Made by a program: the position numbers and the translations under genes. From positions 13,059,736 to 13,123,735 of the forward strand of contig JAGGNK010006892.1 of NCBI GenBank assembly GCA_017590115.1: a DNA stretch of 64,000 nucleotides, written 5' to 3'. The notes under the pieces were generated by a model. It was not told the origin of the DNA and ran no database searches. It worked only from the letters and a program-made list of their open reading frames with translations. Positions 13,301-24,700 of the stretch are shown here, piece after piece (the stretch's first letter is position 1; the number at the start of each line of letters is the position of its first letter). This stretch comes from Montifringilla adamsi (taxonomy: Eukaryota; Chordata; Aves; Passeriformes; Passeridae).

Positions 13301-16133
13301 TTATCAATCCATTCAGCCAGACGGAGTGTTAAATGGGATTAGCTGTGTAAAAGAAGAAGATAAAATATTATGTTCAGTCAATATTATAACATCAGAGAAG
13401 TTGAAAGAAAATATTTATCATTTAATAATGTTTGGCAATATCTGGATTTTAACTATTTTTTCTTTCTCAGCCAACTTAGCAAAGCTGAATGGGAGAAGAA
13501 AAAGTTTGATAAGGCAATTGGGTAAGTTTAAAAACCTTTTTTAATTTACTACAAACACAACAGGTAACAATGATGCTGTATATTTGAGGGAGAAAAGGTA
13601 TTTCCTAGTTATTTTTTAAAGGAAGTTTCTGTGAGCATATGTACATCTGCCACACCTTGATTTTGATCAAAGATTACAGGAAAAACAATTCAAGTTACAT
13701 TCCGAAAAAAATAACCCAAAAATTTTGTATCAAGGAGAAGCTTTCTCTGTGTGCTGTATATAGCGTGGTGATTAATATCTGTTTAATTCTTCTTAGCACA
13801 TGACATGATCAAGTTTCACTTCTTGCTGTCAAAGCCAGGTTCAGAACTGCTTTTAGGAAAATATAATAGTGAAGAAATAGTACTGAGGGTTTTTTCTTCT
13901 TTAACAGTGGGTTTGGTATAACTGCATTATTCATGGAAATGGAACAGGATGTTCCTTCTGAATGTATCTAAAAATCTGTAATACAAGATTTTACTGCCCA
14001 GATTTTTTTTTCTGTGAAACTTGCTATTAGGCAAGTTAACTTCATGCTGAAGTTAACTTCTGCACTTCTGGTTTGTTTCTTTCCCTCCTGAAATGCAAAA
14101 AAAAAGGTTAAAGGAAAAGAAGATATTTCTGTTTGCTTGATAGAGGTAGTGGAAAAAATACCCAGGACAGTCTAGAGAAGACAGCTGTCTTTAGCTGAGA
14201 AAAAAAATCAGTCACTGAATATCCAAACATGTTTGCTTTTATGACTAAATGTCCGTGTGAGTCTTTATGTGCTTCCTTGGGAAACAGTCACTGCTAGAAA
14301 TGTCAAGTTCTTTATGCACCAGCCTTGCAAGTTAACTTCCAGTTTCTGAGTTTTGTTGTGCTTGAATATACTTCACTTGTTAATATCTCCTAGCAGGACA
14401 GAGTTTGCTTAATGAGTCTGATTTTCTTGTTTCTGTTTCCAGCATGCTTTGATTTAGGATTTTGCCTGTTTTCTGGCCTTTGTCTCTAGTTGTGTTTTAG
14501 GGAGAAATAAGAGATGACACGACTGGATCTTTTTCACAAGCTTTTTAGCCATATGAATGTCTTTATAAGACAGGTTGTTGAAGCATGATGTTTCTAACTA
14601 TGGGTAATGAGTTCCAGTGCGAACTCCAGCAGTTAAAAATAACAAATGATGGGTCACCCTGGAGCCATGGCCACCGTGTGGAGTCCTTGCCCTGTTTCAG
14701 AGGCGAGTGCAGGAGCACTGGGGTGTCTGTGCTTGTTCTTATTTTGTAGGAATTTATCAGTACTGTTCCACTGAAAATGCTGGCACAGTGATGAAACTCC
14801 TGATTTTACTGTGACCATGTATTTCCCGAGGGAAATGCTGTACAAAGCATGCAGAATAAATGTTTTCCTTGCTTTCCCCACACACACCTTGGAAACTCAC
14901 AAAGGAGAGAATTAATACATCTCAGTAACATGAAATCTGCAACGTCAGGGTCATCAGTTCCTTAAAATGTGATGAAAGAAGGTGAACTCCCAACAAAAGT
15001 TGCTGCTTTTCCTTACAGCTACTCTTTTGCCATCGTGGGCATTAACATAACAGACCTTGTATACAACCTGCTGGTGAGTGGGGCTCTGAAGACCCATTTC
15101 TACAATGTTGCTCCAGAAGCACCAACGCTCACCCACTTCCAGCAGACGTTCTGTAAGTGCTGGGTGGGAGTGTGTGGCAAGGGGTGGAAATGCATAATTA
15201 GTACTCTGCTAACATACTACTGCCCAAAGTAAAAAAAAGAAATAAAGTCACTGACACAGCGCAGAGACTGTGCCCTCTGGTCTAGGATGCTTGGATTCAG
15301 CTCTTCAGCTGTGATGGACACTACTTCCAAACCAATGTGTAAAACAAATAAAGAAACACAAACAAAAAATGCACTAAGCACCTTGCCAAGTGACCTTCCT
15401 GTTTTTTAAATAATAAGGAGAAAGCAATGTGCTTTAAGGAGTGTCTGAATATTGTTTCCCCTTAAATCCAATTGTCATATGATACTTGCATCTACATTCT
15501 AGTGTTACTCCCCACCCTTGCAGCTCCACCAGCAAAATAATGTTTTGACAGCTCTTTCCCATGTATTTGAGCATCCCTGCTACAGCAGAGTCCTGCTGCT
15601 CATCTTTGCGCAGTGGGAGTAACACTTCTAATATTTTTCAATGTGTAGGCAAGGAACTGATAATGAGCACCTGCAGCATCTTGCCCTGATTTTATACTCC
15701 CTGGTTTTATGTTTCAGTTTGTGAATCCATATGTCAAGACGACTTGTGAGAGATTCTGCCAGTGTGTGCAATATTCATCCAATTTTGGCCTTGTCCAGAA
15801 CAGGTTTAGTCTTGTTCCTGCCCAGTGTCATGAGGTGTCAGATCTCGATGACCAGGATTATCTGTGCAGATCATAATTATTAATACCAGGCTACTTTCTA
15901 ATTTTATATGTTGTCTTTACATGCAGTATTTATCTCTCCTTCCTTCATATTGTCTTGCAGGCTACTTAATGCATGAATTCCACAAATTCTGGATTGATGA
16001 GGATCCACTGGACATAATGGAATTCAATCGCGTCAGAGAGAAATTTTACAAGCGAATCTTGAGACAGCTCCAGAACCCAGAGATGGCTCTGTGTCCTCAT
16101 TTTGCTGCATCAGAAAGTTTAATCAATATGTAG
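766..16133 (+). CDS. ELMOD1: ELMOD1, ELMO domain-containing protein 1 (5'-partial, 8 coding exons)
   Basis: The protein is a GTPase-activating protein for ARF-family small GTPases. The family is known for its role in hair-cell stereocilia (mouse Elmod1 mutants are deaf) and it is expressed in neurons. Joining 766-863, 6507-6636, 9705-9838, 11048-11116, 11404-11427, 13471-13521, 15019-15152 and 15961-16133 gives one open frame ending in TAG, about 270 codons. All junctions are GT-AG and in phase. The translation follows vertebrate ELMOD1 closely from [16 protein letters not shown] to [11 protein letters not shown]. The family signature [17 protein letters not shown] lies in the third exon, with the putative catalytic Arg codon at 9804-9806. 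The human protein is 334 residues, so roughly 65 N-terminal residues are encoded left of the window. ELMOD2 and ELMOD3 fit less well, because the N-terminal HPDAIEKTI segment and the C-terminus are those of ELMOD1. Confidence 0.97.
877..921 (+). repeat. Local tandem duplication, about 22 bp x 2
   Basis: The block beginning ttccttacagag and ending in tatgga occurs twice back to back (877-899 and 900-921) with small internal changes. It sits 13 bases after an ELMOD1 exon, and each copy contains an acceptor-like ttccttacag. It is probably a replication-slippage duplication. Confidence 0.8.
2525..2838 (+). mobile_element. CR1 LINE, 3'-end fragment
   Basis: The sequence follows the avian CR1 3' terminus: a tagtgacaggacaagaggga block, then gaggcactggaacatgttgc, then tggaagtgttcaaggccagg, ending in the short tail repeat ttctgtgaatctatgat. 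It is severely 5'-truncated, as is usual for CR1, and carries no functional coding capacity. It lies in sense orientation within the ELMOD1 intron. Confidence 0.95.
3681..3745 (-). mobile_element. CR1 LINE, short 3'-end scrap
   Basis: Atagaatcacagaaaggctt followed by gggctgggaggaaactt is the reverse complement of a CR1 3' terminus with its tail. Similarity fades after about 65 bases. The right border is approximate. Confidence 0.75.
4264..4383 (+). repeat. A-rich low-complexity tract
   Basis: A run of 40 A is followed by about 80 bases of A interrupted by small C groups (ccc, c, ccccc, ccc, cc). It could be an expanded poly(A) tail of a retroinsertion, but I see no recognisable element body to its left, no AATAAA just upstream and no target-site duplication. 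Length may be unreliable because of polymerase slippage. Confidence 0.9.
4513..5480 (-). mobile_element. CR1 LINE, 3' part with degenerate reverse-transcriptase end
   Basis: Read on the minus strand this is the C-terminal part of CR1 ORF2 followed by the 3' UTR. Readable reverse-transcriptase pieces include [16 protein letters not shown] near 5350-5395 and [20 protein letters not shown] near 5150-5200. The two lie in different frames, with stops between them. The 3' UTR holds the CR1 block tgttcagcctggagaaaagg (antisense near 4870-4890). The tail at the left end is eroded. The element is about 970 bases, 5'-truncated and inactive. Confidence 0.92.
6422..6465. repeat. Small inverted repeat upstream of an ELMOD1 exon
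   Basis: Arms tagctatgtg (6422-6431) and cacatagcta (6456-6465) are perfect reverse complements. Between them lies the 10-base palindrome tgacatgtca (6432-6441). The structure ends 41 bases before the exon at 6507, close to the likely branch-point region. Whether it folds or affects splicing is unknown. Confidence 0.75.
6507..6636 (+). CDS. ELMOD1: ELMOD1 exon b
   Basis: This 130-base exon opens with the G that completes the split Gln codon. It encodes [20 protein letters not shown], then [20 protein letters not shown] and LLK. The acceptor is ccctcag and the donor gtaggt at 6637. The helical segment is nearly identical to mammalian ELMOD1; the GTCGAG and CGCCGAGAG codons make it more CpG-rich than its flanks, as expected of an old conserved exon. 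Confidence 0.97.
6637..9704 (+). other. ELMOD1: ELMOD1 intron
   Basis: This 3.1-kb intron is AT-rich. I recognise no repeat family and no exon-like segment in it. It ends with taatcttcctag before the next exon. Confidence 0.85.
9705..9838 (+). CDS. ELMOD1: ELMOD1 exon c, ARF-GAP signature exon
   Basis: This 134-base exon opens the ELMO domain. It contains the family signature [19 protein letters not shown]. The Arg of TDFRG (AGA, 9804-9806) matches the residue reported as essential for GAP activity in ELMOD proteins. The exon must end at 9838, after ..TTGGT: only that donor (gtaagt at 9839) keeps frame with the next exon. The junction codon is then GTG (Val), where the human protein has Gln as I recall it. 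Confidence 0.97.
9839..11047 (+). other. ELMOD1: ELMOD1 intron
   Basis: A 1.2-kb intron with no recognised repeat. Its 3' end has a T-rich tract (tttttttttgtttgttttttttt) about 30 to 55 bases before the acceptor tttgcag. Confidence 0.85.
11048..11116 (+). CDS. ELMOD1: ELMOD1 exon d
   Basis: This 69-base exon completes the junction Val codon and encodes [20 protein letters not shown] then KY plus AG of the next codon. The acceptor is tttgcag and the donor gtaatg at 11117. Its ending phase lets it join either to the 24-base microexon (giving Arg) or directly to the exon at 13471 (giving Ser) without a frame change. Confidence 0.96.
11404..11427 (+). CDS. ELMOD1: ELMOD1 24-nt microexon
   Basis: Ggaagtcactaagaaggaac plus taag, between acceptor ataaag and donor gtattt, adds eight residues (R)EVTKKEL(S). 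These align with DITKEEI of human ELMOD1. Neither inclusion nor skipping changes frame: AG+G gives Arg and AG+C gives Ser. From memory, human ELMOD1 has two isoforms that differ by eight residues, which would fit this cassette. Both flanks are rich in CU/U motifs (tttctttt upstream, ttttttttcttttttct downstream). Such tracts bind PTBP-type repressors of neuronal microexons; that regulation is inferred. Confidence 0.88.
11428..13470 (+). other. ELMOD1: ELMOD1 intron downstream of the microexon
   Basis: A 2.0-kb AT-rich intron. It starts with a strong pyrimidine tract directly after the microexon donor and ends with ctattttttctttctcag. No repeat family is recognised inside. Confidence 0.85.
13471..13521 (+). 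CDS. ELMOD1: ELMOD1 exon e
   Basis: A 51-base exon encoding (S)[16 protein letters not shown] and GG of the next Gly codon. The acceptor has a long pyrimidine tract and the donor is gtaagt at 13522. It corresponds to the charged SKAEWEKK linker of ELMOD1. Confidence 0.95.
13522..15018 (+). other. ELMOD1: ELMOD1 intron
   Basis: A 1.5-kb intron with no recognised repeat or exon. It ends in ttttccttacag. Confidence 0.85.
15019..15152 (+). CDS. ELMOD1: ELMOD1 exon f, central ELMO-domain core
   Basis: This 134-base exon encodes (G)[19 protein letters not shown], then [20 protein letters not shown] and FQQTF. It ends with the T of a split Cys codon; the donor is gtaagt at 15153. The helices are nearly identical to mammalian ELMOD1. 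A Val appears at ITDLVYN where human has Ala. Confidence 0.97.
15153..15960 (+). other. ELMOD1: ELMOD1 last intron
   Basis: An 0.8-kb intron with no recognised repeat. It ends in ccttcatattgtcttgcag. Confidence 0.85.
15961..16133 (+). CDS. ELMOD1: ELMOD1 terminal coding exon
   Basis: The coding part (173 bases) completes the Cys codon and encodes [20 protein letters not shown], then [20 protein letters not shown] and the C-terminus [16 protein letters not shown] with stop TAG at 16131-16133. The end agrees with the ELMOD1 C-terminus in vertebrates. Confidence 0.97.
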
Positions 16134-17121
16134 TTACTCAGTTGATTTACTTTGGAAGCACCGTCTCACTCTTGGTTTAGATCACTGTTAGACCATCACT
16201 AGCATACTGAATGACCATGGCAATCGTGTGCATGTTTTTGGCGCAGTGTTCATCTGATTTTGTCACACGATCCCCTTATGCTTCTCTTGCTGGGGATTTT
16301 TCATTTTAAATGGGTGCTCATATTGCCTCATTATGCAGTGTTACCTTCTGAATTGATGTCCAGATATCAGAGTTTTTCTATTTTTTTAGACTTTCCTCAT
16401 AATTCAGCATTGACGATTGAATTGTATTTGTCTAGCAGTGTTTTTGTATATGTGGAATAAGTAGCTGGATCTTGTATTGTGAAAGCTTTTTAACTTCTCA
16501 ATATGTTTTAAGATAACTACTGGCATTTCAAGCAAAATGTATGTTTGGACCTCATCTAGAAGATAATGTAATTTAATCTAGTTCAGACAAACACATTTAA
16601 GTCCAATTTTCTCCATGCAACCATTATATGCTTAATGCAAAATTAATGAGGCTTATGAGATACAAGTTTCAGTGAGAAGAGTTTATGCAGAATTACAATC
16701 AAATGCATGAATACCAAATGGTCTGGTGATGCTAACACAGTGAGCTGTGAACACATTCACAACTAACAGATACTGGCAGGGGCCAAAAATTATAACATCA
16801 GGCTGTTGTTACCAACACCACCATGCTGAAGCATGGTCTAGATTCCTGCACATTCCTTTGGATATACAGAGGTTAGTGCTTTGTGTCACACGTTGGAAGG
16901 CAACGTGATTTGGTCGCGTGGTGCTTGGTGAATTCAGGGAAGCAAAAATATGTATCTTTTGTTTGAACTACTGAAAATGTTGCTTTGGTTGTTAATTCAG
17001 TTCCTAAGTGCTGGGAGAAATAATTGGTTAGAAGGTTTAGAACAAAACTGCTTGTGTTTCCCAGACTGCTTATAAAAAAAATTCAAAATGGCAAACTGCC
17101 TTTTTTCTAAAACCATACATG

Positions 17122-17127
17122 AATAAA
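17122..17127 (+). terminator. ELMOD1: Alternative poly(A) signal AATAAA of ELMOD1
   Basis: AATAAA in gaataaaagtgtttg, with a GT-containing stretch (gattgtgtagtat) about 20 bases downstream. It is a plausible early cleavage signal. Confidence 0.45.
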
Positions 17128-17293
17128 AGTGTTTGACACTAAGATTGTGTAGTATACTGAACATCTACCATGGCATTTCATACCCATGGTATTTTTTACC
17201 TTCTAAGCAATCAATTTTAGTATTATATGTTTGTGTAAATCACTTGCATATGGAGATTAAATTGAGTAGTGTCCAACTACTTGTGAATATATG

Positions 17294-17299
17294 AATAAA
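17294..17299 (+). terminator. ELMOD1: Probable main poly(A) signal AATAAA of ELMOD1
   Basis: AATAAA in atgaataaattatac, followed about 30 bases later by the G/U-rich tgtgggttttatttttgag. This is the best signal plus downstream-element pair after the stop codon. Another AATAAA group lies at 17501-17520. Confidence 0.6.
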
Positions 17300-17320
17300 T
17301 TATACATCATTCTAAACTGA

Positions 17321-20300
17321 AGCACTGTGGGTTTTATTTTTGAGATATGCAGTAATACAGACAAAAATTGTTTTACTTAGTGGATCAGGTAAAATGGATT
17401 GTAACAGTGGTATTCTTGAGGATGAAGTGTGATCACAACTTCTTCAGATAAGGTGCTTTATATCATTTTAGTTACTGCTTGGGCCATCACTTTATTTAAC
17501 AAAAATAAAAATAAATAAATGGAAGTACTTCAACTTCCTAGGAAACTCCTTGGGTTTAAGTTGTCTCATTTCTTTGCTGAAATGCAAGCTGTGGGTCAGG
17601 ACTTCTCTACATGGCTAGAAACTTGCACTCATGGAGTTAATCAGCAGAATTTTATGGGTGTTGCAATAATTAGTCTTCTCCCATGAATCTGGAAATATGG
17701 AACTGGAAGTATTAACATTTGCATATTTTGCGTGAGAATACAAGGAATAAAAACTATGCATGTTCAACTTAATACCATTGATTTTGGAAAGTGGTTATTT
17801 ATAGCCGTTAGGTCTCAAGGACTTTTTTGTGTGACTCTTGAAGGTTCTAAAATAGGTTTCTAGTAACAGTTTTCATTGTTTCAAATTTTAGGCTCTCTCT
17901 TTCCTTGCCCCACTCTGACTTAAATATCTTCTGCAATTTATTAGGTTACAATGGCTTATTTTTAATACTCTGCAGTGGAGTTCATGAAGTTGCAGGGGAG
18001 GGAGGGAAGGTTCTTGCTACCTTCTTACTCTGATCCTCTCAGTTCTGCCTTGTCTCAAGGTGTCAACTTCAAATAAAATCAGAAAATATCATCTGGCTCT
18101 GTGTCAGATTGTATCACTATAACTAGTTTGGATGATTATTTTTCCCGTCTTGCAGGAAGATAGATTTAATGAAGTGAAAGTGTGAAATTCCTTTTCCTGT
18201 GGAGCCCTTGCATGCTGGTGCCTTCAAGTCTTGTCCTGTCTGCTTGTGCTTCAGCTTTGTCCTGTGTTTTTGTTCCCAAAATCAATGACAAACCTGGGGC
18301 AGAGAATATCCCTAGTGGGTGCCTAAAACTGGCTGGGCACTGCTGAGGGAGGATGTCTGTGGGGCACTGCCTTCCTTCCTCCCCAAGGATGACCTCTTAC
18401 AATGACACGAACCTAAGCATTTTTTTAAAAAGTTAGAATTTACGCTGTCACTAGTACAGATCCAAATTGACCTGTGAGAAACTGGATGCTGCTTTCCCTA
18501 GGGAGGAGAAAATTAAAGAAATGGTGGGGGGGAGGTGTGTGAAGTATTAAAAAGTTGTTTCAATAAAGAAGAGACAATATTTATTCTCACTGCAGGGTGC
18601 AGAATTTGGTTTAATTAAGTGTAGAGAAGGTTTAGGTTGGATCTTTCCAAAAACCTTCCACAGCTTCATGGTTGTTGCATTTCACCAGCCTCATGCCTGG
18701 CCATGTTCATCTCAGGCAGCAAGTGTTTCCTGCCCAGGCTGTAAAGTACATAGTCACCTCCTTTCTTAACAGGTAATTTTCCTCAGGCAAATAATTCACA
18801 GTAGCAATGCCATGCAGCCCAGGTGTTGTTTTTAAAAGGCACAGCCATGTTCTAAGTCTAAGCTGCTACTTTATTGTATAAAATTCAAGACAGCATGCTG
18901 AAGCTATGCAGAATATGTATTGCTTTGGGTCAGCAAGTGAAAATATAACTGATGAAAGTATAATATTGGGAGATTGAATGTGTTAAAATGCAGAAATATT
19001 TACCTTGATCTGTTTAACACTGGGGGGGAAAAGGGCTATGTAATATTGGAGTTCTTTAATTCTGTATGCATCCTGTATGATGGTGCCTATATTCCTCTCT
19101 GTTGCAGATTCAAGCACTTTCCATAGCACAGCATTTTCTTATCCCAGCTAATGTGTGTTTAAATTGTTACCAGGGCTCCTTCAACAACATAGGTGGACAC
19201 AGACTTGTCTTCAGCAACCTTAGTGCTCAGCTGGCATCTGTGGAGCTGGGGCTGTGAGAGCCAACAGGATCTGTGCCTGGGGGATTGATTACAGCCAGGA
19301 GGAGAGCAGGTGCTACTCCAGCTTCCTGACGCTCTTTGGCTTGTAGCTTTTCTTTCCTTTGAGGGAAGGAGAAATATTTTTGCTGCACTTCTAATCGGCT
19401 CTTTTGGAAGGTAGTTTTCCAAATGCTGGTGCTGGTGGTATTTCTATGTACTATTTTTAGAAGCAAAGAATGTCTACCTTATCTATACGATTTGTTTTGG
19501 ACAATTGTATCTTTTGACTGTTTCCTGGAGTAGCACTGAAGCTCGATTGAAAAATTTCCTGTCATTTAGAGGGTAAAGGAGATTAATTGATTGTCTTTTT
19601 TTTTAATGAAAGAGCAATCTTTAAAAGCACCTGTGCCCACTGTGTGCCCTATGGGGCACAGACAGCTGGTGATGAATTAGCAGGCTGAAACACTTTCCTG
19701 CAAGCAGGGCATTTTCAGCATGTCCCCAGCTGAAATAAGTGCTGTTAGGTGGAACAGGATGTATGGGAACAGAGTGCTGATGCTCAGGTCAATGAACCCA
19801 GATATGCCTCTACTGGCCCAAAGAATCATTGGTAGCATCATAATACATTGGCTTCCATCATGAGGGATCATAATTTCTTTCTTAATCCCTCCCTTCATGG
19901 ATTCTGATTAGCCTTTAACATGTCATTTGCTGACCTGTCCCTTTTTGTCAGAATGTGACCAGAGATTTTTGACCCTTCCACAGGAATGATCAGCATTGCA
20001 GCGTTGTCCCCTAGTGTGGTATTGCAAATTGTTGTCATTCCTGCCCGAGCTCTAGGGGAAACCTCAATCCACAGCTCCACCACTTGGATGGATCTGACTG
20101 AGGTAGAAATCAGTTACAGCCTGGAATAGTAACGGGAGAGCAATTCTATAACTGTTAAGTTCATGTCTTTGACAAATGCTGTTGGGGAAACAGGGAAACA
20201 GGGGAACTCTGTATACACATTGGAAAAGATGGTAACTCTGATTGTACTTACGCCTGTCCCCCAGCTGCCTCTTAACAAGCTTGACATCATCAACATTTTG

Positions 20301-21214
20301 ACATCATCATGACCATTTTGGCATCACAGGAAGTCTCCTCTGGAACTGTGATTTTCAGAGAATTGTTCTACTTTGAATCTTGTTAACTACCCTTAATTCC
20401 ACCTTTTACTCCTCACTTGGAAATTGATCCAATGGGAGCTCAAATTTTGCACTAATGAATCCTCTAGGCTACACTGAGACAAACAGTAGGGTTCTCCTCT
20501 GTACTCTTGCATCTGCAGCATGGTGCAGCTAAAAATCACATAAATTATTAAAATAGATGTTTTGCAGAAAACAATCCTGAAATGGATAAGGAAATGAATT
20601 ATTCATTGTTTTCCTTGGTTTGCGGCAGAGCAGGTTTTCTGTAAGACTTGCCAATGATTAGACAGGACTCTTCCTACCAGATCCTGTAGGAATATAGTAG
20701 GACAGGCTTTGTGCTTTCCCCTGTGAGCAGTGCACATAGAAATCAGGTCATTACTTATTCTAGCAAAAGAAACTGTTCTACTCTATATAGAACTATAATT
20801 AGAAAAGAGATTTAGCTCTAAAACCTCCAAGGAAGAACTGGGTACAGCAGCTAAACTCCAAAGGAGCTATGAGGAAGGGCAGAGGGCTGGTTACTAGACC
20901 TGGGCTCTACTCTGCTGAAGGACTGCCAAAACTATCAGTGGTGTATTCCCCAAAAAGCTTACAGCTTGGAATGAGGGAGGGTAGCAGGATGGGGAAGCAC
21001 GAGGCCAACAAGCACCAGCACAGCTGGCAGCTCAGCGAAGCAGAGCAGCACAAGAGGAGCCGGAAAAAAAAGACGTGAGGTTGCCTGTTGTATGTTTACA
21101 GGAAGTATCACTCAATTGAAAGGGTAACCAAGGAAGACACGTGCAGGTGACTGTGAAAAACGTAACCCAAGGATAACAGGGCATGGCACTGTGACACTGG
21201 AAATGAGGACAGAC
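17321..21214. other. Intergenic, no recognised gene
   Basis: Start of the roughly 19-kb gap between the ELMOD1 and SLN tails. It contains the A-rich extra AATAAA cluster at 17501-17520. Otherwise I recognise no gene or clear repeat family. Short open frames here lack similarity to anything I know. Confidence 0.7.
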
Positions 21215-21738
21215 ATAGGAGACCCCAGCTTGAGCACTGCACCAAGCTCTGGGGTCCTCAACACAGGGAGGGCACGGAATTGTTGGAGCAAGTTCATAGA
21301 GGGACCAGGATGATTGATTAAAGGGTTGGAGCTCCTCCCCTATGAGGAAAGGCTGAGAGAATTGGGATTGTTCAGCCTGGAAAAGAGTAGCTTTGGGGTG
21401 ACCTACTTGCTGTTCAGTACCTGAAGGGGTCTACAGGATGGAGAGGCTATTCACGAGATCATGTAGTGACAGGACAAGGGGGAATGGCTTCCAGCTAAAA
21501 GAGGGAAGGTTTAGATTAAATATTAGGAAGAAATTCATTACTGTGAGGGTAGTGAGGCACTGGAACGGGTTGCTCAGAGAATTTGTGGATGCCCCATCAC
21601 TGCAAGTCTTTAAGGACAGGTTGGATGCGGCTCTGAGCAACATGGTCTAGACAAAGGTGTCTCTGCCCATGGCAGATGATTAGAACCAGATGAACTTTAG
21701 GATCCCTTCCAATCCAGGCCATTCTATTATTCTGTGAT
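21215..21738 (+). mobile_element. CR1 LINE, 3'-end fragment
   Basis: It begins in the CR1 ORF2 end/3' UTR (gaccccagcttgagcactgc, ctctggggtcctcaacacag). It continues through ctatgaggaaaggctgagag, ggaacgggttgctcagagaa and aaggacaggttggatgcggc. It ends in attctattattctgtgat. About 520 bases, 5'-truncated. The left border is approximate. Confidence 0.95.
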
Positions 21739-24700
21739 CCCTGGTGCCTACCACACATGAGAAGAAAGTCTGTGATTCTCAAAAGAGACTAGTCAGGAAG
21801 TATCAATATGATGTAGATATAGCCTTGATGTAAAGCCCTGAGAGGAGGCTAAGGGCCAAAGTGGGGACCTTGGTCATGGTCCAGAGACAAGATTGGATTG
21901 TTCTCCAAATTTAGAAAGTGCTTCTGGGCACATCAGCCTATGAAACCTGCCTGCTCATCCCTGAGAATCTGCCTCAGCTTGATGTTCTGGATGGGGAACA
22001 CCAAAGGGGCAGGATGCAGGAGACCCAAAGATGCTGTCTCTCTTTGATAGGGGACTTTGTGATGCTGACTTGGCTCCAGATGGCCGCACATGTTCCTTTA
22101 AGCTGTTGTGATTAGGCACCATTTGCCTCTTCACTCTCTCAGTTTTACATTCACATTGGCTGGTTGGTTTGAATTTAAGCTAACTGGCACTTATCACCTC
22201 CAGTTTCCATGCCTCTGTCCCACTGGTCCTTCTCACACTTTTGTCAGCAAGCGATTTTGCAGAGGATGTGCATGTTACTTCTCCATAGCTCTGTGGCCAA
22301 AAAAGTGCAGAAAAAGAACAGTGGGGGCAGAGGTCTGAGCAGGTTGCTCTGGAATGCCCTGACCTGGTGAGCCTCCTCCTCCTGCCATGCCCTGGTCCAG
22401 CTTGCAGGAGGCCACTGTGACACCAGGGGTAGGAAAGCTGCTCTAAGCTCGGCTGTGTCAAGGCTGCTGTCCCCAAGTGCTTTGTGCCTGGCTTGAGGGC
22501 TGTGGGAAAGGGACATGAGCATGTGGCTGCATGGACAAGCCAGGGCTTCTCTAGTTAGCTGCTGACAGTGCATGAGGTTGTTCTGCCCCTCAAGCACCCT
22601 CAGCCTCCCACCAGGTTCTCTCCAGGGGGAATCAGCTTTCTCTGTCTTGCAGAATAGAACAGGGGTTTTCAGGAGTTGTTTTGTCCATGCCTGGGACTGG
22701 CCTCAGTTAGTGTAAGATATGCCTGCCTGCTGTGAAACTCAGCAAATTTACACTGGTTCCAAACCTGACTGGAAGAAATGAATCCAGTAACAGCAAAAAA
22801 CAGGGGATCTTGAGCCCTGGCAAGAAGTTATAATCCCAGCGCAGTACTCTCCTTCATTTGCTGGATAAAAAGACAGGTCTTAGGGAGCATCAGCTATCTA
22901 GCTGTAACCAAACATCAGTAAAAATAAAATAAACTCCTTAACACCAATGTAATACTGAGGCATTCTTTATCTGTCAGAAGGCATGAGGGAATATTTCCTT
23001 CGAAATGCCATGCATGCTGAGTACAGGAAAGCTCCTGGTTTTATACTGTATTTCACATACATATTCACTGATTGCCCCAGAATACATATATGATACATAC
23101 ATATATGATAGTAATTTCCCTGAAATCATTGAAATATTTCCCCTCCCCTTTACACATGTGTCTGTGCTGGGGGTCTCTTTGGTGGTCCCTGGTGGTCAGC
23201 ACAAAGTCACACCTGAATGATCAGTGAACTAGTAGAAGCTGGCAGAATTGGGGCTGGTTGCTTTCCAGGTCTCCTTACACAATGGGCATTGTGCAGTTCC
23301 ATAGGCCAGCGGGTTTTAAAGAATAAGCATTGTGTTAGCTCTCCAGGTGTAGATGATTTTTCATCTGGCAACACGAGAGTGGGTCAGAAAGCCTTCCTTC
23401 ATCCTGGTGTGAGTGCCCTTGTATTAATGGGTATACTAAGCATTCATATCCTTAGAGACTATTTGAAAAGCTTGCCAGTGACTTTCTCCTTGTGTGAAAT
23501 ATCAGTGCTTTTGGAGCACTAAACTAATTCCAGTAGAGATCTGAAAGATACAGATAGACGGTGGGAACCTGCCTTTTGGAGCTGTCTGAACTGCAAATCA
23601 AAGAGAGATACTGGCACTTTATTTTACATACATTTATTCTTAACTTGCACATACAGGTACAAGTTAAGAAAGGAGAATAAAGTATCAAACATCACTGTCT
23701 AGAAACAGTATCTTTTGTGATCCTCTTCAATTTATTATGCATGTCTATTATCACTGGCTTTGAGTCCTATGAACAAAAGTGATTAACTTCTATGTCACAG
23801 TTCTGTTCCTTTATTTTTTAGGCACAGCAGTGACAGCTCCTAGACATCTGAGTGATGAGAATTAGGAACTCTCTTCCCCAAAGAGAGAGAATTGCCTTTG
23901 GGGTAGATCACCCTGGGATGCAATGCTGCCTGTGTCATTTGGGTTAGGTCATTTGTGATGCTACTGAAAATTTAATCAATATAACCCTAATATCAAGTGC
24001 CTAAACTTCAGAGAGGGATATCAGCACAGGTGAAAACATTCATAAGATCATGTACCTATCTAGGAAAAAGGTAAGCCTGAAATACCCATTGCAGTCAGGG
24101 GCTGCAGAGTGATGAATTACCTGCACAAGCAGTGGGACTTCTACAATGGTCTTGCACTGTGCCAGGAGTTAATTCCAGGACACCTTAGCTCACTGCTCCT
24201 CTTGGGATCACAACAGTTACCATATCTTTATTTTCTTCATATTAAACTGTCCGTAACAAACACTGCAATGGGAAAAATATTGTGGTTTAGAGAGAGCAAA
24301 TTTTTTTTGTTAATTAGCCTACATAATATCAGTGTATCTCAGCTGCCTGCTGTGTGTGGCTGAGTCCCAAGAGCCATGCTCCAGCAAGGACAAGCAATGC
24401 TTTGCCCATCATAAGGAATTCATCTTCACAAAATCCCTGTATATTTTGTTGACAAATAACACCTACTTGTAACATTTGAGGAAAAGGAGGTGCCATGCAA
24501 AATAATGCAGGTTTCAGATATGCCAGTGCATGGGAGAGGCCTGAATTCCCATGCTCTCCTTTCCTGCTTCAGCTATGAGGGTGCTTTCACCAAAAGACAA
24601 GTAGAACACCATCTGAGAATGAAAATCTTGGTTTATAGTTAGCAAACACAAATTTTGGGTACGATCTCATTGTTTTGTCTCAGCTGCTGAAGCAGCCACT

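Larger units (their letters stand above)
16134..17320 (+). other. ELMOD1: ELMOD1 3' UTR (probable extent)
   Basis: AT-rich sequence follows the stop codon without introns or repeats. The first strong poly(A) signal with a suitable downstream element is at 17294-17299, so the UTR is about 1.2 kb. Use of the earlier AATAAA at 17122 or of the later cluster at 17501-17520 would shorten or lengthen it. Confidence 0.6.
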